A stretch of 64,000 nt of DNA from Amycolatopsis sp. NBC_00345 (lineage in GTDB: Bacteria; Actinomycetota; Actinomycetes; Mycobacteriales; Pseudonocardiaceae): positions 4,092,001 to 4,156,000 of the forward strand of contig NZ_CP107995.1 in the NCBI RefSeq assembly GCF_036116635.1, given 5' to 3'. Under the pieces are notes generated by a model that worked only from the letters and a program-made list of their open reading frames with translations, searched no databases and had not been told where the DNA came from. A program made the position numbers and the translations under genes. This document shows, piece after piece, positions 14,981 to 23,961 of the stretch; positions within the stretch are counted from its first letter, which is position 1, and every line of letters starts with the position of its first letter.

Positions 14981-16062
14981 CGTCCGCAGTTCTCCGGCCC
15001 CACGCCGAGCAGGAGTACGCCGGCGAACTGGCCGCGCTGGCCGCGGCCGACGACCGGACCAGGCCGCCGTCGTGGCTGCTCTCGCCGTGGGCCGTGGTCA
15101 CCTACCTGCTCGGCGGCCGGCTCGACGACGGCACCGAGATCACGCCCAAGTACGTCGGCCCGCGCCGGCTGGTCGAGGTCGCCGTCGCGACGCTGGCCAC
15201 CGACCGGGCGCTGCTGCTGCTCGGCGTGCCCGGCACGGCGAAGACGTGGGTGTCCGAGCACCTGGCCGCCGCCATCAGCGGCGACTCGACCTTGCTGGTG
15301 CAGGGCACGGCGGGCACCGCGGAGGAGTCGATCCGCTACGGCTGGAACTACGCCCGGCTGATCGCCGAGGGCCCGAGCGAGCGGGCGCTGGTGGAGAGCC
15401 CGATCCTGCGCGCGATGCGTGACGGCAAGGTGGCGCGGCTGGAGGAGCTGACCCGCATCCCGGCCGACGTGCAGGACTCGCTGATCACCGTGCTGTCGGA
15501 GAAGACGCTGCCGATCCCCGAGCTGGGCAGCGAAGTGCAGGCGCGGCCCGGCTTCACGCTCATCGCCACGGCGAACAACCGCGACAAGGGCGTGAACGAG
15601 CTTTCCAGCGCCCTGCGCCGCCGGTTCAACACCGTGGTGCTACCGCTGCCGGACACCGCCGAGGCCGAGGTGGAGATCGTCAGCCGCCGCGTCGCCCAGC
15701 TCGGCGCCGCGCTGTCGCTGCCCACGGAGGCCGCGGAGCTGTCGGAGATCCGCCGCGTGGTCACGGTGTTCCGCGAGCTGCGCGCGGGCCGGACCGAAGA
15801 CGGGCGCACGGCGGTGAAAACGCCGTCCGGCACGCTCTCCACCGCCGAGGCGATCAGCGTGCTCACCGGTGGGCTCGCGCTGGCCGCCCACTTCGGCGAC
15901 GGCGTCCTGCGCGCCCAGGACGTGGCCGCCGGCATCCACGGCGCGGTCGTGAAGGACCCGGTGGCCGACCGCGCGATCTGGATCGAGTACCTGGAGACCG
16001 TGGTGCGCGAGCGCGACGGCTGGGCCGACTTCTACCGGGCGGGCCAGGAGATCAGCGGATGA
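14977..16062 (+). CDS. MoxR-type AAA+ ATPase
   Basis: 361 aa. Walker A is GVPGTAKT at residues 83-90, an acidic LEELTRIP segment takes the Walker B place, sensor 1 reads ATANNRDKG and the Arg-finger region ALRRRFNTV. This is the pattern of MoxR/RavA/YehL ATPases, which work with VWA-domain partners as chaperone-like machines that insert metals or remodel proteins. Its VWA partner is the last gene of the operon. Joined by ATGA overlaps to the DUF5691 gene and the DUF5682 gene. Confidence 0.92.
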   Translation: MTSAVLRPHAEQEYAGELAALAAADDRTRPPSWLLSPWAVVTYLLGGRLDDGTEITPKYVGPRRLVEVAVATLATDRALLLLGVPGTAKTWVSEHLAAAISGDSTLLVQGTAGTAEESIRYGWNYARLIAEGPSERALVESPILRAMRDGKVARLEELTRIPADVQDSLITVLSEKTLPIPELGSEVQARPGFTLIATANNRDKGVNELSSALRRRFNTVVLPLPDTAEAEVEIVSRRVAQLGAALSLPTEAAELSEIRRVVTVFRELRAGRTEDGRTAVKTPSGTLSTAEAISVLTGGLALAAHFGDGVLRAQDVAAGIHGAVVKDPVADRAIWIEYLETVVRERDGWADFYRAGQEISG

Positions 16063-18269
16063 CCACCCACCTGCTCGGGATCCGGCACCACGGGCCGGGC
16101 TCGGCGCGGGCGGTGGCCACACGGCTCGCCGAGCTGGAGCCGGACGTGGTGCTCATCGAAGGCCCGCCCGAGGCCGACGCGCTGGCCGGGCTGACCGCCG
16201 ACGAGGGCATGCGCCCGCCGGTGGCGCTGCTGGCGTACGCGGCGGACGACGTGTCGAGCGCCGCGTTCTGGCCGTTCGCGGTGTTCAGCCCGGAGTGGCA
16301 AGCCCTCCGGTACGCCGCCGCCGCGGGGGTGCCGGTGCGGTTCTGCGACCTGCCCGCGGCGCACCAGTTCGCGCTCGGCGACGGGGGTTCGGGCGACGGG
16401 GATTCCGGCGACGGGGGCGACGGCCGCTCCGGCGACCCGCTCGCCGAGCTGGCCGCGGCCGGCGGGTACGACGATCCCGAGCGCTGGTGGGACGACGTAG
16501 TCGAGTCGCGGCGTGACTCCGAGCCGCCGTTCGAGGTGATCGCCGAGGCGATGACCGCGCTGCGGGAGGACAAGCGGCCGGAGAACCTCCACGAGCGGCG
16601 GCGCGAGGCGTACATGCGCACGGTGCTCCGCAAAACGCGCAAGGAGGGCTTCGAGCGGATCGCCGTGGTCTGCGGCGCCTGGCACGTCCCGGCGCTGGCC
16701 GACCCGCTGCCGACGGCGGCCGCGGACCAGTCCGTCCTCAAAGGACTCCCGAAGCGGAAGGTGGTGTGCACCTGGGTACCGTGGACCCATGGCCGGCTCG
16801 CGACCGGCACCGGTTACGGCGCCGGCGTGCGCTCCCCCGGCTGGTACCACCACCTGTTCACCACGGCCGAGGACGTCACCACCCGCTGGCTCACACGCGT
16901 GGCGTGGGTGCTGCGCGAGGAGGACCTGCCGGTCTCCACCGCGCACGTGATCGAGGCGGTGCGGCTGGCCGAAACGCTGGCGACGCTGCGGGGACGGTCT
17001 TCGGCCGGGCTCGCGGAGGTCGACGCCGCCACCCGCGCGGTGCTGTGCGGGGGCGACGACGTGCAGGCCGACCTGGTCACCCGGCGGCTGGTGGTGGGCG
17101 AGCTGCTCGGCGAGGTGCCCGAGACCGTCCCGCAGGCGCCGCTCGCGGCCGACCTGATCGCCACCGCGCGGCGGCTGCGGCTCAAACGCGAGCCGGAGGT
17201 ACGGGAGCTGGACCTCGACCTGCGCACGCCCGGCGGCGTCGACCGGTCCCGGCTGCTGCACCGGCTGCGGGTGCTCGGCATCCCTTGGGGCGCACCGGAA
17301 ATCTCGGCAACGCGCAGCAAGGGCACGTTCCGCGAGACCTGGACGCTGTGCTGGGAGCCCGGCTACGAGGTGGACCTGGTCGCGGCGGCGGTGCACGGGA
17401 CCACGGTTCCCTCGGCCGCGGCCACGGTGGTCCGCGAGGTCGTCGCCGGGAAGCCGCCGCTGGCCGACATCACCACGGCGGTCGAGGACTGCCTGCTCGC
17501 GGACCTGGGCGACGCGCTGCCCGAGGTGCTCACCGCGCTCGACACCCGGGCGGCGGCCGACGCGGACGTCGCCCGGCTGATGGCGGCGCTGCCCTCACTG
17601 GCGCGGGCGACGCGGTACGGCGACGTCCGCGGCACCGACACGGCGCGGCTGCGGGAGGTCGCGGACCGGATGCTCACCCGCGTCTGCGCCGGCCTGCCGC
17701 CCGCGACCCACGGCATCGACGAGGAGGCGGCCGAACGGTTCTGCCGCCTGATCGACGACGTGCACGAGGCGACGACCCTGCTCGGCGAAGCGGCGCGGGA
17801 GCGCTGGCTCTCCGCGCTGTCCGGCCTCGCCGGGCGCGACGCGCTGCCCCCGCTGCTGGCCGGGCGGGTCGTCCGCCTGCTGCACGACGCCGACCTGCTG
17901 GACGGCGCGGAGGTCGAGCTGCGGCTGGGCCGCGCGCTCACGCCGGGCGTCGAGCCGGCGGCGGGCGCGGCGTACGTCGAGGGCTTCTTCGCGGGCGGCG
18001 CACTGCTGCTGGTCCACGACGAGCGCATGCTGCGGGTGATCGACACCTGGCTGGGCGGTATCCCACCGGACGTGTTCACCGAGGTGCTTCCCTTGTTACG
18101 CCGTACTTTCGGCGCGTTCGCGGGTCCGGAGAAGCGGGCCATCGGCGAGCGGGCCGCCACCCTGTCCGGCGGCGCCCCGAAGGCGAAGGCGCCCACCGAC
18201 GAGGTGGACGAGCCGCGGGCCGAGAGCGTCCTGCCCGTGCTGGCCACCCTCCTGGGAGTGACGTCATGA
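16059..18269 (+). CDS. DUF5682 family protein
   Basis: 736 aa. The N-terminal part begins THLLGIRHHGPGSAR and ELEPDVVLIEGPPEAD, the signature of DUF5682 (E. coli YehM-like). It contains AVVCGAWHVPAL, reminiscent of TraB/PrgY or ChaN-like folds that hold conserved His and Glu residues. Around residues 107-127 is a Gly/Asp/Ser-rich insertion. The remainder is helical. Role unknown; always seen with a MoxR ATPase and a VWA protein, so probably a subunit or substrate of that machine. ATGA overlaps on both sides. Confidence 0.88.
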   Translation: MTTHLLGIRHHGPGSARAVATRLAELEPDVVLIEGPPEADALAGLTADEGMRPPVALLAYAADDVSSAAFWPFAVFSPEWQALRYAAAAGVPVRFCDLPAAHQFALGDGGSGDGDSGDGGDGRSGDPLAELAAAGGYDDPERWWDDVVESRRDSEPPFEVIAEAMTALREDKRPENLHERRREAYMRTVLRKTRKEGFERIAVVCGAWHVPALADPLPTAAADQSVLKGLPKRKVVCTWVPWTHGRLATGTGYGAGVRSPGWYHHLFTTAEDVTTRWLTRVAWVLREEDLPVSTAHVIEAVRLAETLATLRGRSSAGLAEVDAATRAVLCGGDDVQADLVTRRLVVGELLGEVPETVPQAPLAADLIATARRLRLKREPEVRELDLDLRTPGGVDRSRLLHRLRVLGIPWGAPEISATRSKGTFRETWTLCWEPGYEVDLVAAAVHGTTVPSAAATVVREVVAGKPPLADITTAVEDCLLADLGDALPEVLTALDTRAAADADVARLMAALPSLARATRYGDVRGTDTARLREVADRMLTRVCAGLPPATHGIDEEAAERFCRLIDDVHEATTLLGEAARERWLSALSGLAGRDALPPLLAGRVVRLLHDADLLDGAEVELRLGRALTPGVEPAAGAAYVEGFFAGGALLLVHDERMLRVIDTWLGGIPPDVFTEVLPLLRRTFGAFAGPEKRAIGERAATLSGGAPKAKAPTDEVDEPRAESVLPVLATLLGVTS

Positions 18270-19432
18270 CCGAACCGGCCGATCCCGACCGGCTGCGCCG
18301 CTGGCGGCTGGTGCTGGGCGGGGGCGACGACGGCACCGGCCGCGCACTGTCCGAAGAGGACAGAGGAGTCGACGCGGTGCTGTCGGCCCTCTACGACGAG
18401 CGCGAGGAGAGCACCCGCGGCGGCGACCGGCGCGGCGCGAACCTGGCGGCGTCGGCGCCACGGGTCGCGCGATGGCTGGGCGACATCCGGCGTTACTTCC
18501 CCGGCTCGGTCGTCCAGGTGATGCAGCGCGACGCCGTCGACCGGCTCGGGCTCACGCGGATGCTGCTGGAGCCGGAGCTGCTCAGTGCCGTCGAGCCGGA
18601 CGTCCACCTGGTCGGCACGCTGCTCTCGCTGAACGGCGTGCTGCCCGAGGAGACGAAGGAGACCGCGCGCACCGTGGTGCGGACAGTGGTCACGCAGCTG
18701 GAGGAGCGGCTGGCCGAGCGGACCCGCGCGGCCGTGCGCGGTGCCCTCGACCGGGCGGCCCGCACCCAGCGCCCGCGCGCGGCCGACATCGACTGGGCGC
18801 GGACCGTGCACAAGAACCTGCGGCACTACTCCCCCGAGCTGAAGACCATCGTGCCCGAGCGGCTGGTCGGTTTCGGCCGGCGTCAGCACAGCGTGCAGCG
18901 CGAGGTGATCCTGGCCGTCGACCAGTCGGGCTCGATGGCGGAGTCGGTGGTGTACTCGGGCCTGTTCGGCGCGGTGCTGGCGTCGATGCGGGCGCTGAGC
19001 ACGAAGTTCGTCGCGTTCGACACCGCGGTCGCCGACCTGACCGAGCACCTCGCCGACCCGGTCGACCTGCTCTTCGGCACCCAGCTGGGCGGCGGCACGG
19101 ACATCAACCGCGCGCTGGCCTACTGCCAGGGCCTGATCGAGCGCCCGGAGCAGACCCTGCTGGTCCTGATCAGCGACCTGTACGAGGGCGGGGTGCGCGA
19201 AGACCTGCTGCGGCGCGTCGGCGAACTGGTCGGCTCGGGGGTCCAGGTGGTGACCCTGCTGGCCCTCTCGGACTCCGGCGCCCCGTTCTACGACCACGAA
19301 AACGCCGCCGCCCTGGCCGAGCTGGGCGTCCCGGCCTTCGCCTGCACCCCGGACCTCTTCCCGGACCTGATGGCGGCCGCCATCCGCCGTGAGGACCTGG
19401 CCCGCTGGTCGGCCACGGCGATGGCGACGTGA
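18266..19432 (+). CDS. VWA domain-containing CoxE-like protein
   Basis: 388 aa. The C-terminal von Willebrand A domain has an intact MIDAS metal site: DxSxS at D219-Q-S221-G-S223, then GGGTDINRAL with the MIDAS Thr, and the DLYEGG strand. The N-terminal helical half resembles YehP/CoxE-type partners of MoxR ATPases. It should bind its partner through Mg2+ at the MIDAS site. Last gene of the SWIM-DUF5691-MoxR-DUF5682-VWA operon; no clear terminator follows. Confidence 0.9.
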   Translation: MTEPADPDRLRRWRLVLGGGDDGTGRALSEEDRGVDAVLSALYDEREESTRGGDRRGANLAASAPRVARWLGDIRRYFPGSVVQVMQRDAVDRLGLTRMLLEPELLSAVEPDVHLVGTLLSLNGVLPEETKETARTVVRTVVTQLEERLAERTRAAVRGALDRAARTQRPRAADIDWARTVHKNLRHYSPELKTIVPERLVGFGRRQHSVQREVILAVDQSGSMAESVVYSGLFGAVLASMRALSTKFVAFDTAVADLTEHLADPVDLLFGTQLGGGTDINRALAYCQGLIERPEQTLLVLISDLYEGGVREDLLRRVGELVGSGVQVVTLLALSDSGAPFYDHENAAALAELGVPAFACTPDLFPDLMAAAIRREDLARWSATAMAT

Positions 19433-19569
19433 CCCCGGGCAGCTCGTCGAGCAAAGCTCCGCAACCACGCCGAACAACCATTCGAGCGAACGGGCCTGGT
19501 CGGCCCGCAGCTCACCGGCACGGCGCAGACCCAAGGCAACCGCGGGACTAAACCGACCGGTCAGACTGT

Positions 19570-19583
19570 TGACACCGGTGTCA
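19570..19583. promoter_or_regulatory. 14-bp palindrome upstream of rpmJ
   Basis: TGACACCGGTGTCA is a perfect palindrome 23 bases before the L36 start codon and overlaps a consensus TTGACA (19569-19574), as a repressor site would. No good -10 box is visible at the matching distance. It may be the binding site of a regulator such as Zur, but it does not match the Zur sequences I know well. Confidence 0.4.
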
Positions 19584-19606
19584 CGCTTCGAGAGAGGACG
19601 GTAGCC

Positions 19607-19729
19607 ATGAAGGTTCGCACGTCGGTCCGCTCCCTGGCCCGCCAGCCGGGCGCCCAGGTGATCCGCCGCCACGGCAAGGTTTTTGTCATCAACCGCGACA
19701 ACCCGCGTAACAAGGCCCGCCAGGGCTGA
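19607..19729 (+). CDS. rpmJ: 50S ribosomal protein L36, zinc-independent (type B)
   Basis: 40 aa, beginning MKVRTSVRSLARQPGAQVIR and continuing RHGKVFVINRDNPRNKARQG. It lacks all the zinc-binding Cys residues of ordinary L36, which marks it as the C-minus (YkgO-like) paralogue that replaces the zinc form when zinc is scarce. GAGAGGA lies upstream at a normal distance. A palindrome at 19570-19583 could be its operator, and an intrinsic terminator follows, so it is a single-gene unit. Confidence 0.93.
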   Translation: MKVRTSVRSLARQPGAQVIRRHGKVFVINRDNPRNKARQG

Positions 19730-19744
19730 CGGGTTCGCGAGTCG

Positions 19745-19776
19745 CGCCGTCCGGTCTCCCGACCGGGCGGCGTTTT
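19745..19776 (+). terminator. intrinsic terminator after rpmJ
   Basis: Stem CGCCGTCCGGTC / GACCGGGCGGCG with one G-T pair and a TCCC loop, followed by TTTT. Confidence 0.8.
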
Positions 19777-19832
19777 CGCGTTCGGGCGCCCGTATTCTCA
19801 GCGAACGACAGCGAACGGCCACGACGCTCGGG

Positions 19833-20393
19833 TCAGCCGTCGGCGAGGCGTTGGATGGTGGCGCCCAGCCAGGCCTGAAGCTCAGCGGAGTCGCCGAGTT
19901 CGGACCGCAGGACCCGGCGACGGGTCGAGACGCCGAGGACAAAAGCGTCGATCGCCGCGGCCCGGTTGCGGGCGTCCGCGTCGTCCAGGCCGCTGTCGCG
20001 CAGGTAGTGGTGCAGCGGCTCCAGCGAGTTCGTGTCGAGGAACGCGGCCAGGGCCTCCGCCGCCTCCGGGCGTTCACCGGACGCGCGTTGCAGCGCCAGC
20101 AGCGGATCTTCCCCGGGCGCACCGAACCAGCGCTGGACGATGCTCGCGGCGAGGCGCGAACCCAGCTCGGAACGGTCGCCGTCAAAGGAGTCCGCGACCG
20201 GGATCTCCACCTGGGTCGCCGCCAGGAAAAGGCCGTCCTTGCCGCCGAAATAGCGCGTGATGAGGTTCGGCGACACACCGGCCGCGTCGGCCACGCCTTT
20301 CACCGTGATCGCCGTGTACCCGGACCGGGCGAACTGGCGTTGCGCGTGTTCCAGGATCCGCTGCCGGGTGGCGGCCGCATTGCGCGAAGTCAT
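19833..20393 (-). CDS. TetR family transcriptional regulator
   Basis: 186 aa from the ATG at 20393 (MTSRNAAATRQRILEHAQ). The HTH follows at about residues 10-55 with GYTAITVKGVADAAGVSPNLITRYFGGKDGLF, and the C-terminal half is the usual ligand/dimer domain. A longer upstream frame would cross the operators and was not used. Two TGTGTA-N6-TACACA palindromes lie between it and the divergent epoxide hydrolase; the first one touches its own start codon, which suggests strong autorepression. Confidence 0.92.
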   Translation of the reverse strand: MTSRNAAATRQRILEHAQRQFARSGYTAITVKGVADAAGVSPNLITRYFGGKDGLFLAATQVEIPVADSFDGDRSELGSRLAASIVQRWFGAPGEDPLLALQRASGERPEAAEALAAFLDTNSLEPLHHYLRDSGLDDADARNRAAAIDAFVLGVSTRRRVLRSELGDSAELQAWLGATIQRLADG

Positions 20394-20431
20394 GTGTACG
20401 AGCATACACATCTTGTGTACGCTGATACACA
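20393..20431. promoter_or_regulatory. twin TetR operators
   Basis: TGTGTACGAGCATACACA (20393-20410) and TGTGTACGCTGATACACA (20414-20431) are two 18-bp palindromes of the form TGTGTA-N6-TACACA. Their centres are 21 bp apart, two helical turns, so two dimers would bind the same face. They fill the gap between the start codons of the divergent TetR and epoxide hydrolase genes. Confidence 0.85.
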
Positions 20432-21471
20432 TGAACGACGAGATGCGGGACCGACTCCGGCAGACGCGGCGGGTCACGACCCCGTGGAGCGACGACGGAA
20501 CCCGCGGCATCACCGGCACCCACCTCGACAAGCTGCTCGAACGCTGGGCGAACGGCTACGACTGGGGCGTGCACGAGCGCCGCATCGACGGGCTTCCCTG
20601 GGTGACCGTAAGAGCGGGCGGCACCGAGCTGCGGCTGATCCACCAGCGATCCGCGGATCCCGGCGCACCGGTTGTCGTGCTGCTGCACGGCTGGCCCGAC
20701 TCGGTGCTGCGGTTCGAGCGCGTCCTGCCTCTGCTCACGGACGTGCACGTGGTGGTTCCCGCGCTGCCGGGCTTCCCGTTCGCGGCTCCGCTCACCGCTC
20801 CCGGCATGTCGGTCAACCGGATCGCCGGGATCGTCGCGGACGCCCTGGACGAGCTCGGTTACCCGCGGTACACGGTGTCCGGCGGCGATGTGGGCGCCAC
20901 CGTCGCGGAGCTCCTCGCGGCCGAGCACCCGGACCGGGTGGCCGCCCTGCACCTCACGAACATCGCCCCGCAGCACGCGTTCGCGGCGGACCCGGCGAAG
21001 CTCGCGCCCGACGCGGCGGCCTACCTCGGCCGGGCGGCGCAGTGGTTCCGGACCGAGGGCGGGTACATCGCGGAGCAGTCGACGCGGCCGAACACCCTCG
21101 CCGTCGCGCTGGGCGATTCACCCGCCGGCCTCGCGGCGTGGATCATCGAGAAACTCGAGTCCTGGTCCGACGGGCCGGCCTTCACCCCGGACGAGCTGCT
21201 CACCTGGGTCACCGCCTACTGGGTCACCGGCACGATCGGCACCTCGTTCGCCACCTACGCCGAACCGGTCACCCTCCCCGACCGGATCGAGACACCGACC
21301 GTGCTTTCGGTGTTCCCGCGCGACCTCAAGCCGGAGCCGCGAAGCTACGCCGAGGCGTTCCTGAACATCCGCGAGTACGTGGAACACGAAGCGGGCGGCC
21401 ACTTCGCCGCCTGGGAACAACCCGAGGCCTACGCCGACGACGTCCACCGCGCGGTCAAGCTGGGCGGCTGA
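20431..21471 (+). CDS. epoxide hydrolase (alpha/beta fold, EHN type)
   Basis: 346 aa from ATG 20431. It has the N-terminal epoxide hydrolase (EHN) helices, the oxyanion motif HGWPDS at 86-91, the nucleophile Asp153 in SGGDVGA, and the catalytic His in GGHFAAWEQP near the C-terminus. It opens epoxides to diols through a covalent ester intermediate. The second operator runs up to the start codon, so the divergent TetR almost certainly represses it, probably until a toxic epoxide or precursor arrives (inference). Confidence 0.9.
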   Translation: MNDEMRDRLRQTRRVTTPWSDDGTRGITGTHLDKLLERWANGYDWGVHERRIDGLPWVTVRAGGTELRLIHQRSADPGAPVVVLLHGWPDSVLRFERVLPLLTDVHVVVPALPGFPFAAPLTAPGMSVNRIAGIVADALDELGYPRYTVSGGDVGATVAELLAAEHPDRVAALHLTNIAPQHAFAADPAKLAPDAAAYLGRAAQWFRTEGGYIAEQSTRPNTLAVALGDSPAGLAAWIIEKLESWSDGPAFTPDELLTWVTAYWVTGTIGTSFATYAEPVTLPDRIETPTVLSVFPRDLKPEPRSYAEAFLNIREYVEHEAGGHFAAWEQPEAYADDVHRAVKLGG

Positions 21472-21489
21472 GAACGGCTCACGATATGA

Positions 21490-21528
21490 CTCCGCCGGGC
21501 CGGGTCGGGGGGCACCGGCCCGGCGGAG
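21490..21528. terminator. hairpin terminator between convergent genes
   Basis: Perfect 14-bp stem CTCCGCCGGGCCGG / CCGGCCCGGCGGAG with an 11-base loop, placed between the ends of the epoxide hydrolase and polysaccharide lyase genes. No T-run, as is common in actinomycetes; it would work in both directions. Confidence 0.7.
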
Positions 21529-21543
21529 AGTGCTGGTGGCGGT

Positions 21544-23916
21544 TCAGCGCAGCGCTACCACCTGAGTGGCGCCGAAAGTGCCCTTGACAGGCACCTTCAC
21601 CGTGGTATGCCGCACCTTCACCTCGATGCTGTCCTGGAGCTGAGTCGGGTCGGAGACGGCGAGTGACCAGCCGCCGCCGGTTCGCCCCAGTGCGACCGAC
21701 GCTGGTCCTGAGACAGCTACTTCGTCAACAGTACCCGCACTGTAGAAATTAGCCAGCAGGGTGTGGTCAGCCAGCCGGACAGCTTGCGCCGCAGCGGTGT
21801 TCGCACGAACACGCCAGGTGAGCAACGACGCGACAGTCCCCACCACCGACGCCGCCGGCAGCACCGCGTACGCGTAACGAGCGTCGGCGGGCTTCACCCC
21901 GTGCTCGATCACCAGCTTCTGGTAGCGCCGCGTGTACGGGTCCGTGGTGCCCTTGGTGTTGGCGCCCGTGTCGACGTCGCGCCAGGTACCGGTGCGATCT
22001 TCCCGCAACGCGGTGACCTGGGCGTCTTCGAGCAGCACGTAACCGGCGACGCCGTCGAGGTGCAGCCAGCGCGGCTTGCGCAGCGCGTTCGCCTTGCCCG
22101 GCGCGGTGGAGATCAGGCGGGCGTCGGCCAGCAAGACACCACGGCCGTTTTCGCCGAGATTGCGGTTCTCGACAGTGGTCCGGACCTGTTCGCCCGAGGC
22201 ATCCGTGATCCCGGCGCCGAGGCAAACCACCCCGGACGGGGTGAAGAACCAGGACTTCTTCGCCGTCAAAGTCCCGTCGGCGGAAACGAAATCCATCGCG
22301 TACGCGCCGTGCCGCGCGTCCCAGCGGACGCCACCGACGTGGGCCTTGGTACTCAACGGCGTGGCGTCGAGCGCGCCCGCCGGGCCGGTCTTGGTGGTGG
22401 TGCCGGGCAGCAGCAGCGGGTCGACCGTCGGCCAGTACGCGTCGGAGTAGTGGCCCTTCGCGTTCGGCAGGAACGTGTAGAGCACGCCGTCGCCGACGTG
22501 CCAGCCGTGCTGGTTCATGCCGTTGATCGACTCGTACCGCGAGATGCGCGTGGAGCCGACGCCGAGCGCGCCGGACCAGCCCTCGGTCACGTGCACCATC
22601 CGGTCCTGCTGGCCGAAGATCCGGTGCGTGGCCACGATCGGCGCCGGCCGCACGCGGGCCGCCAGCATCTCCTGCGCGAGCTCGATGCCCGGCGTCGCCA
22701 CCAGGTCGGGCCCGGGCGCGAACCGCTCGGGGTCCGGGATCTGCAGGAACGGCGCGTACGTGCCCTCACCGATCCACTTGGCCGCGAGGCCGGACAGCCC
22801 GTCCTTCGCCGCGCCGGTGGCCGAACGCGCGAGCACCAGCGTGGAGACGGTCAGCTGGTGGCCGATGTCGTGCCCGGTCTCGCCCTGCCGCGAGAGCATG
22901 CGGCCGCGCACCGGCTCCATCAGCGCGCCCGCGTAGACGAACGGCGCGAAGGTGTCGCCGACGAGCGCGTACACCTTCTGCTTGAGGTCGTCCGGCAGCG
23001 CGTAGCCGGTCCCCTCGGTGACGTGGATGGCGCCGGCCAGCGCGGTGAGCAGCACGATGCCGTAGTGCCCGGGGTACGGGATGGTGTCGTGCTGGATGAA
23101 CGAGCCGTCGACGTGGAAGCCGTCGCCCGCGGCCTTGTCGAGCTTCGCGACGACGCTCGCCGCGCCGCCGCCCGCGACGTCGGTGATGGCGTCGATGCCC
23201 GTCTTGATCCACGCCGCGTCACCGGTCAGCGCGCCCGAGACGATGGAGATCAGCGCCTTGTCCGCCCGGTTCGCGCCGGTCTCGACGACCGCGGTGTTGT
23301 TGGCGCGCACGTTCGGGTTCCCCACGAACCGCTTGATCGGGCTGACGTAGCGGGCCAGCTCGTCGGCCGTCAGCTCGCCGGCGACCGTGACGAGCGTGTG
23401 CAGCACGTAGTACGGCACCCCGATCTCGTAGGTGTACCAGTTGCCGATCTCGCCGACCTGCGGGTTGTACTGGCTGGTGTAGATCAGCTCGAGCGCCGCC
23501 TTGATCCGCGCCAGCACCGCCGGGTCACCGGACAGCGTGCCGCCGGGGGTGCCCCAGTCGACCGCGATGGCGCGCAGCCGCCCGTACATCGACGTGGTGT
23601 AGTCGCTGCCCGGCCCCAGCGGCAGGTCGGTCCACAGTGGACCTCCGGTCACCGTCATGCTGTCGTTGTAGGACTTCGCGACCCGGCCCAGGTTCTTCAG
23701 CGCCGCCGTGCGCTCCGGCGACGGCCGGTTGATGCCGGTCTGCAGCTCGCGGTAGCCGGCCACGATGGCCTGGTACGGGTCGGGCGCGAGGCCCGCGGAT
23801 GCGAGGCCGCCGGGTGCGAGGCCCGCAGCGAAAGCGGGCCGCACGGTGCCGGCCAGCGCGACCGCAGCGGCCGTGATGGCGCCGCCGCGCAAAGCAGTTC
23901 TCCGGTTTACGGGCAT
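21544..23916 (-). CDS. secreted polysaccharide lyase family 8 (hyaluronate/chondroitin/xanthan lyase type)
   Basis: 790 aa from ATG 23916, with GGGAGG 7 bases upstream. The start NRRTALRGGAITAAAVALAG is a Tat-like signal ending near AFAA, so the enzyme is exported folded. Catalytic PL8 landmarks are present: Trp/Tyr around NWYTYEIGVPYY (159-170), Asn215 in TGANR, His276 in DGSFIQH and Tyr281/Tyr285 in YPGHYG. The large beta-sandwich domains follow. It cleaves uronate-containing polysaccharides by beta-elimination. The adjacent uronate catabolic genes suggest the released sugars are eaten. Confidence 0.9.
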   Translation of the reverse strand: MPVNRRTALRGGAITAAAVALAGTVRPAFAAGLAPGGLASAGLAPDPYQAIVAGYRELQTGINRPSPERTAALKNLGRVAKSYNDSMTVTGGPLWTDLPLGPGSDYTTSMYGRLRAIAVDWGTPGGTLSGDPAVLARIKAALELIYTSQYNPQVGEIGNWYTYEIGVPYYVLHTLVTVAGELTADELARYVSPIKRFVGNPNVRANNTAVVETGANRADKALISIVSGALTGDAAWIKTGIDAITDVAGGGAASVVAKLDKAAGDGFHVDGSFIQHDTIPYPGHYGIVLLTALAGAIHVTEGTGYALPDDLKQKVYALVGDTFAPFVYAGALMEPVRGRMLSRQGETGHDIGHQLTVSTLVLARSATGAAKDGLSGLAAKWIGEGTYAPFLQIPDPERFAPGPDLVATPGIELAQEMLAARVRPAPIVATHRIFGQQDRMVHVTEGWSGALGVGSTRISRYESINGMNQHGWHVGDGVLYTFLPNAKGHYSDAYWPTVDPLLLPGTTTKTGPAGALDATPLSTKAHVGGVRWDARHGAYAMDFVSADGTLTAKKSWFFTPSGVVCLGAGITDASGEQVRTTVENRNLGENGRGVLLADARLISTAPGKANALRKPRWLHLDGVAGYVLLEDAQVTALREDRTGTWRDVDTGANTKGTTDPYTRRYQKLVIEHGVKPADARYAYAVLPAASVVGTVASLLTWRVRANTAAAQAVRLADHTLLANFYSAGTVDEVAVSGPASVALGRTGGGWSLAVSDPTQLQDSIEVKVRHTTVKVPVKGTFGATQVVALR

Positions 23917-23961
23917 GACGATGCCTCCCAGGATCAAGACGTCCTTGGCTTGCGAGGGAAC

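Noticed and set aside
19440..19575. Protein-like minus-strand stretch upstream of rpmJ
   Set aside because: About 45 residues look amphipathic, but there is no good start, codon third positions are not GC-biased and it lies over the rpmJ control region. It could be a gene relic, but I cannot support it.
17363..20278. 971-codon minus-strand frame across DUF5682, VWA and rpmJ
   Set aside because: Arg/Ser-rich shadow translation with no domain, crossing several certain plus-strand genes and two regulatory gaps.
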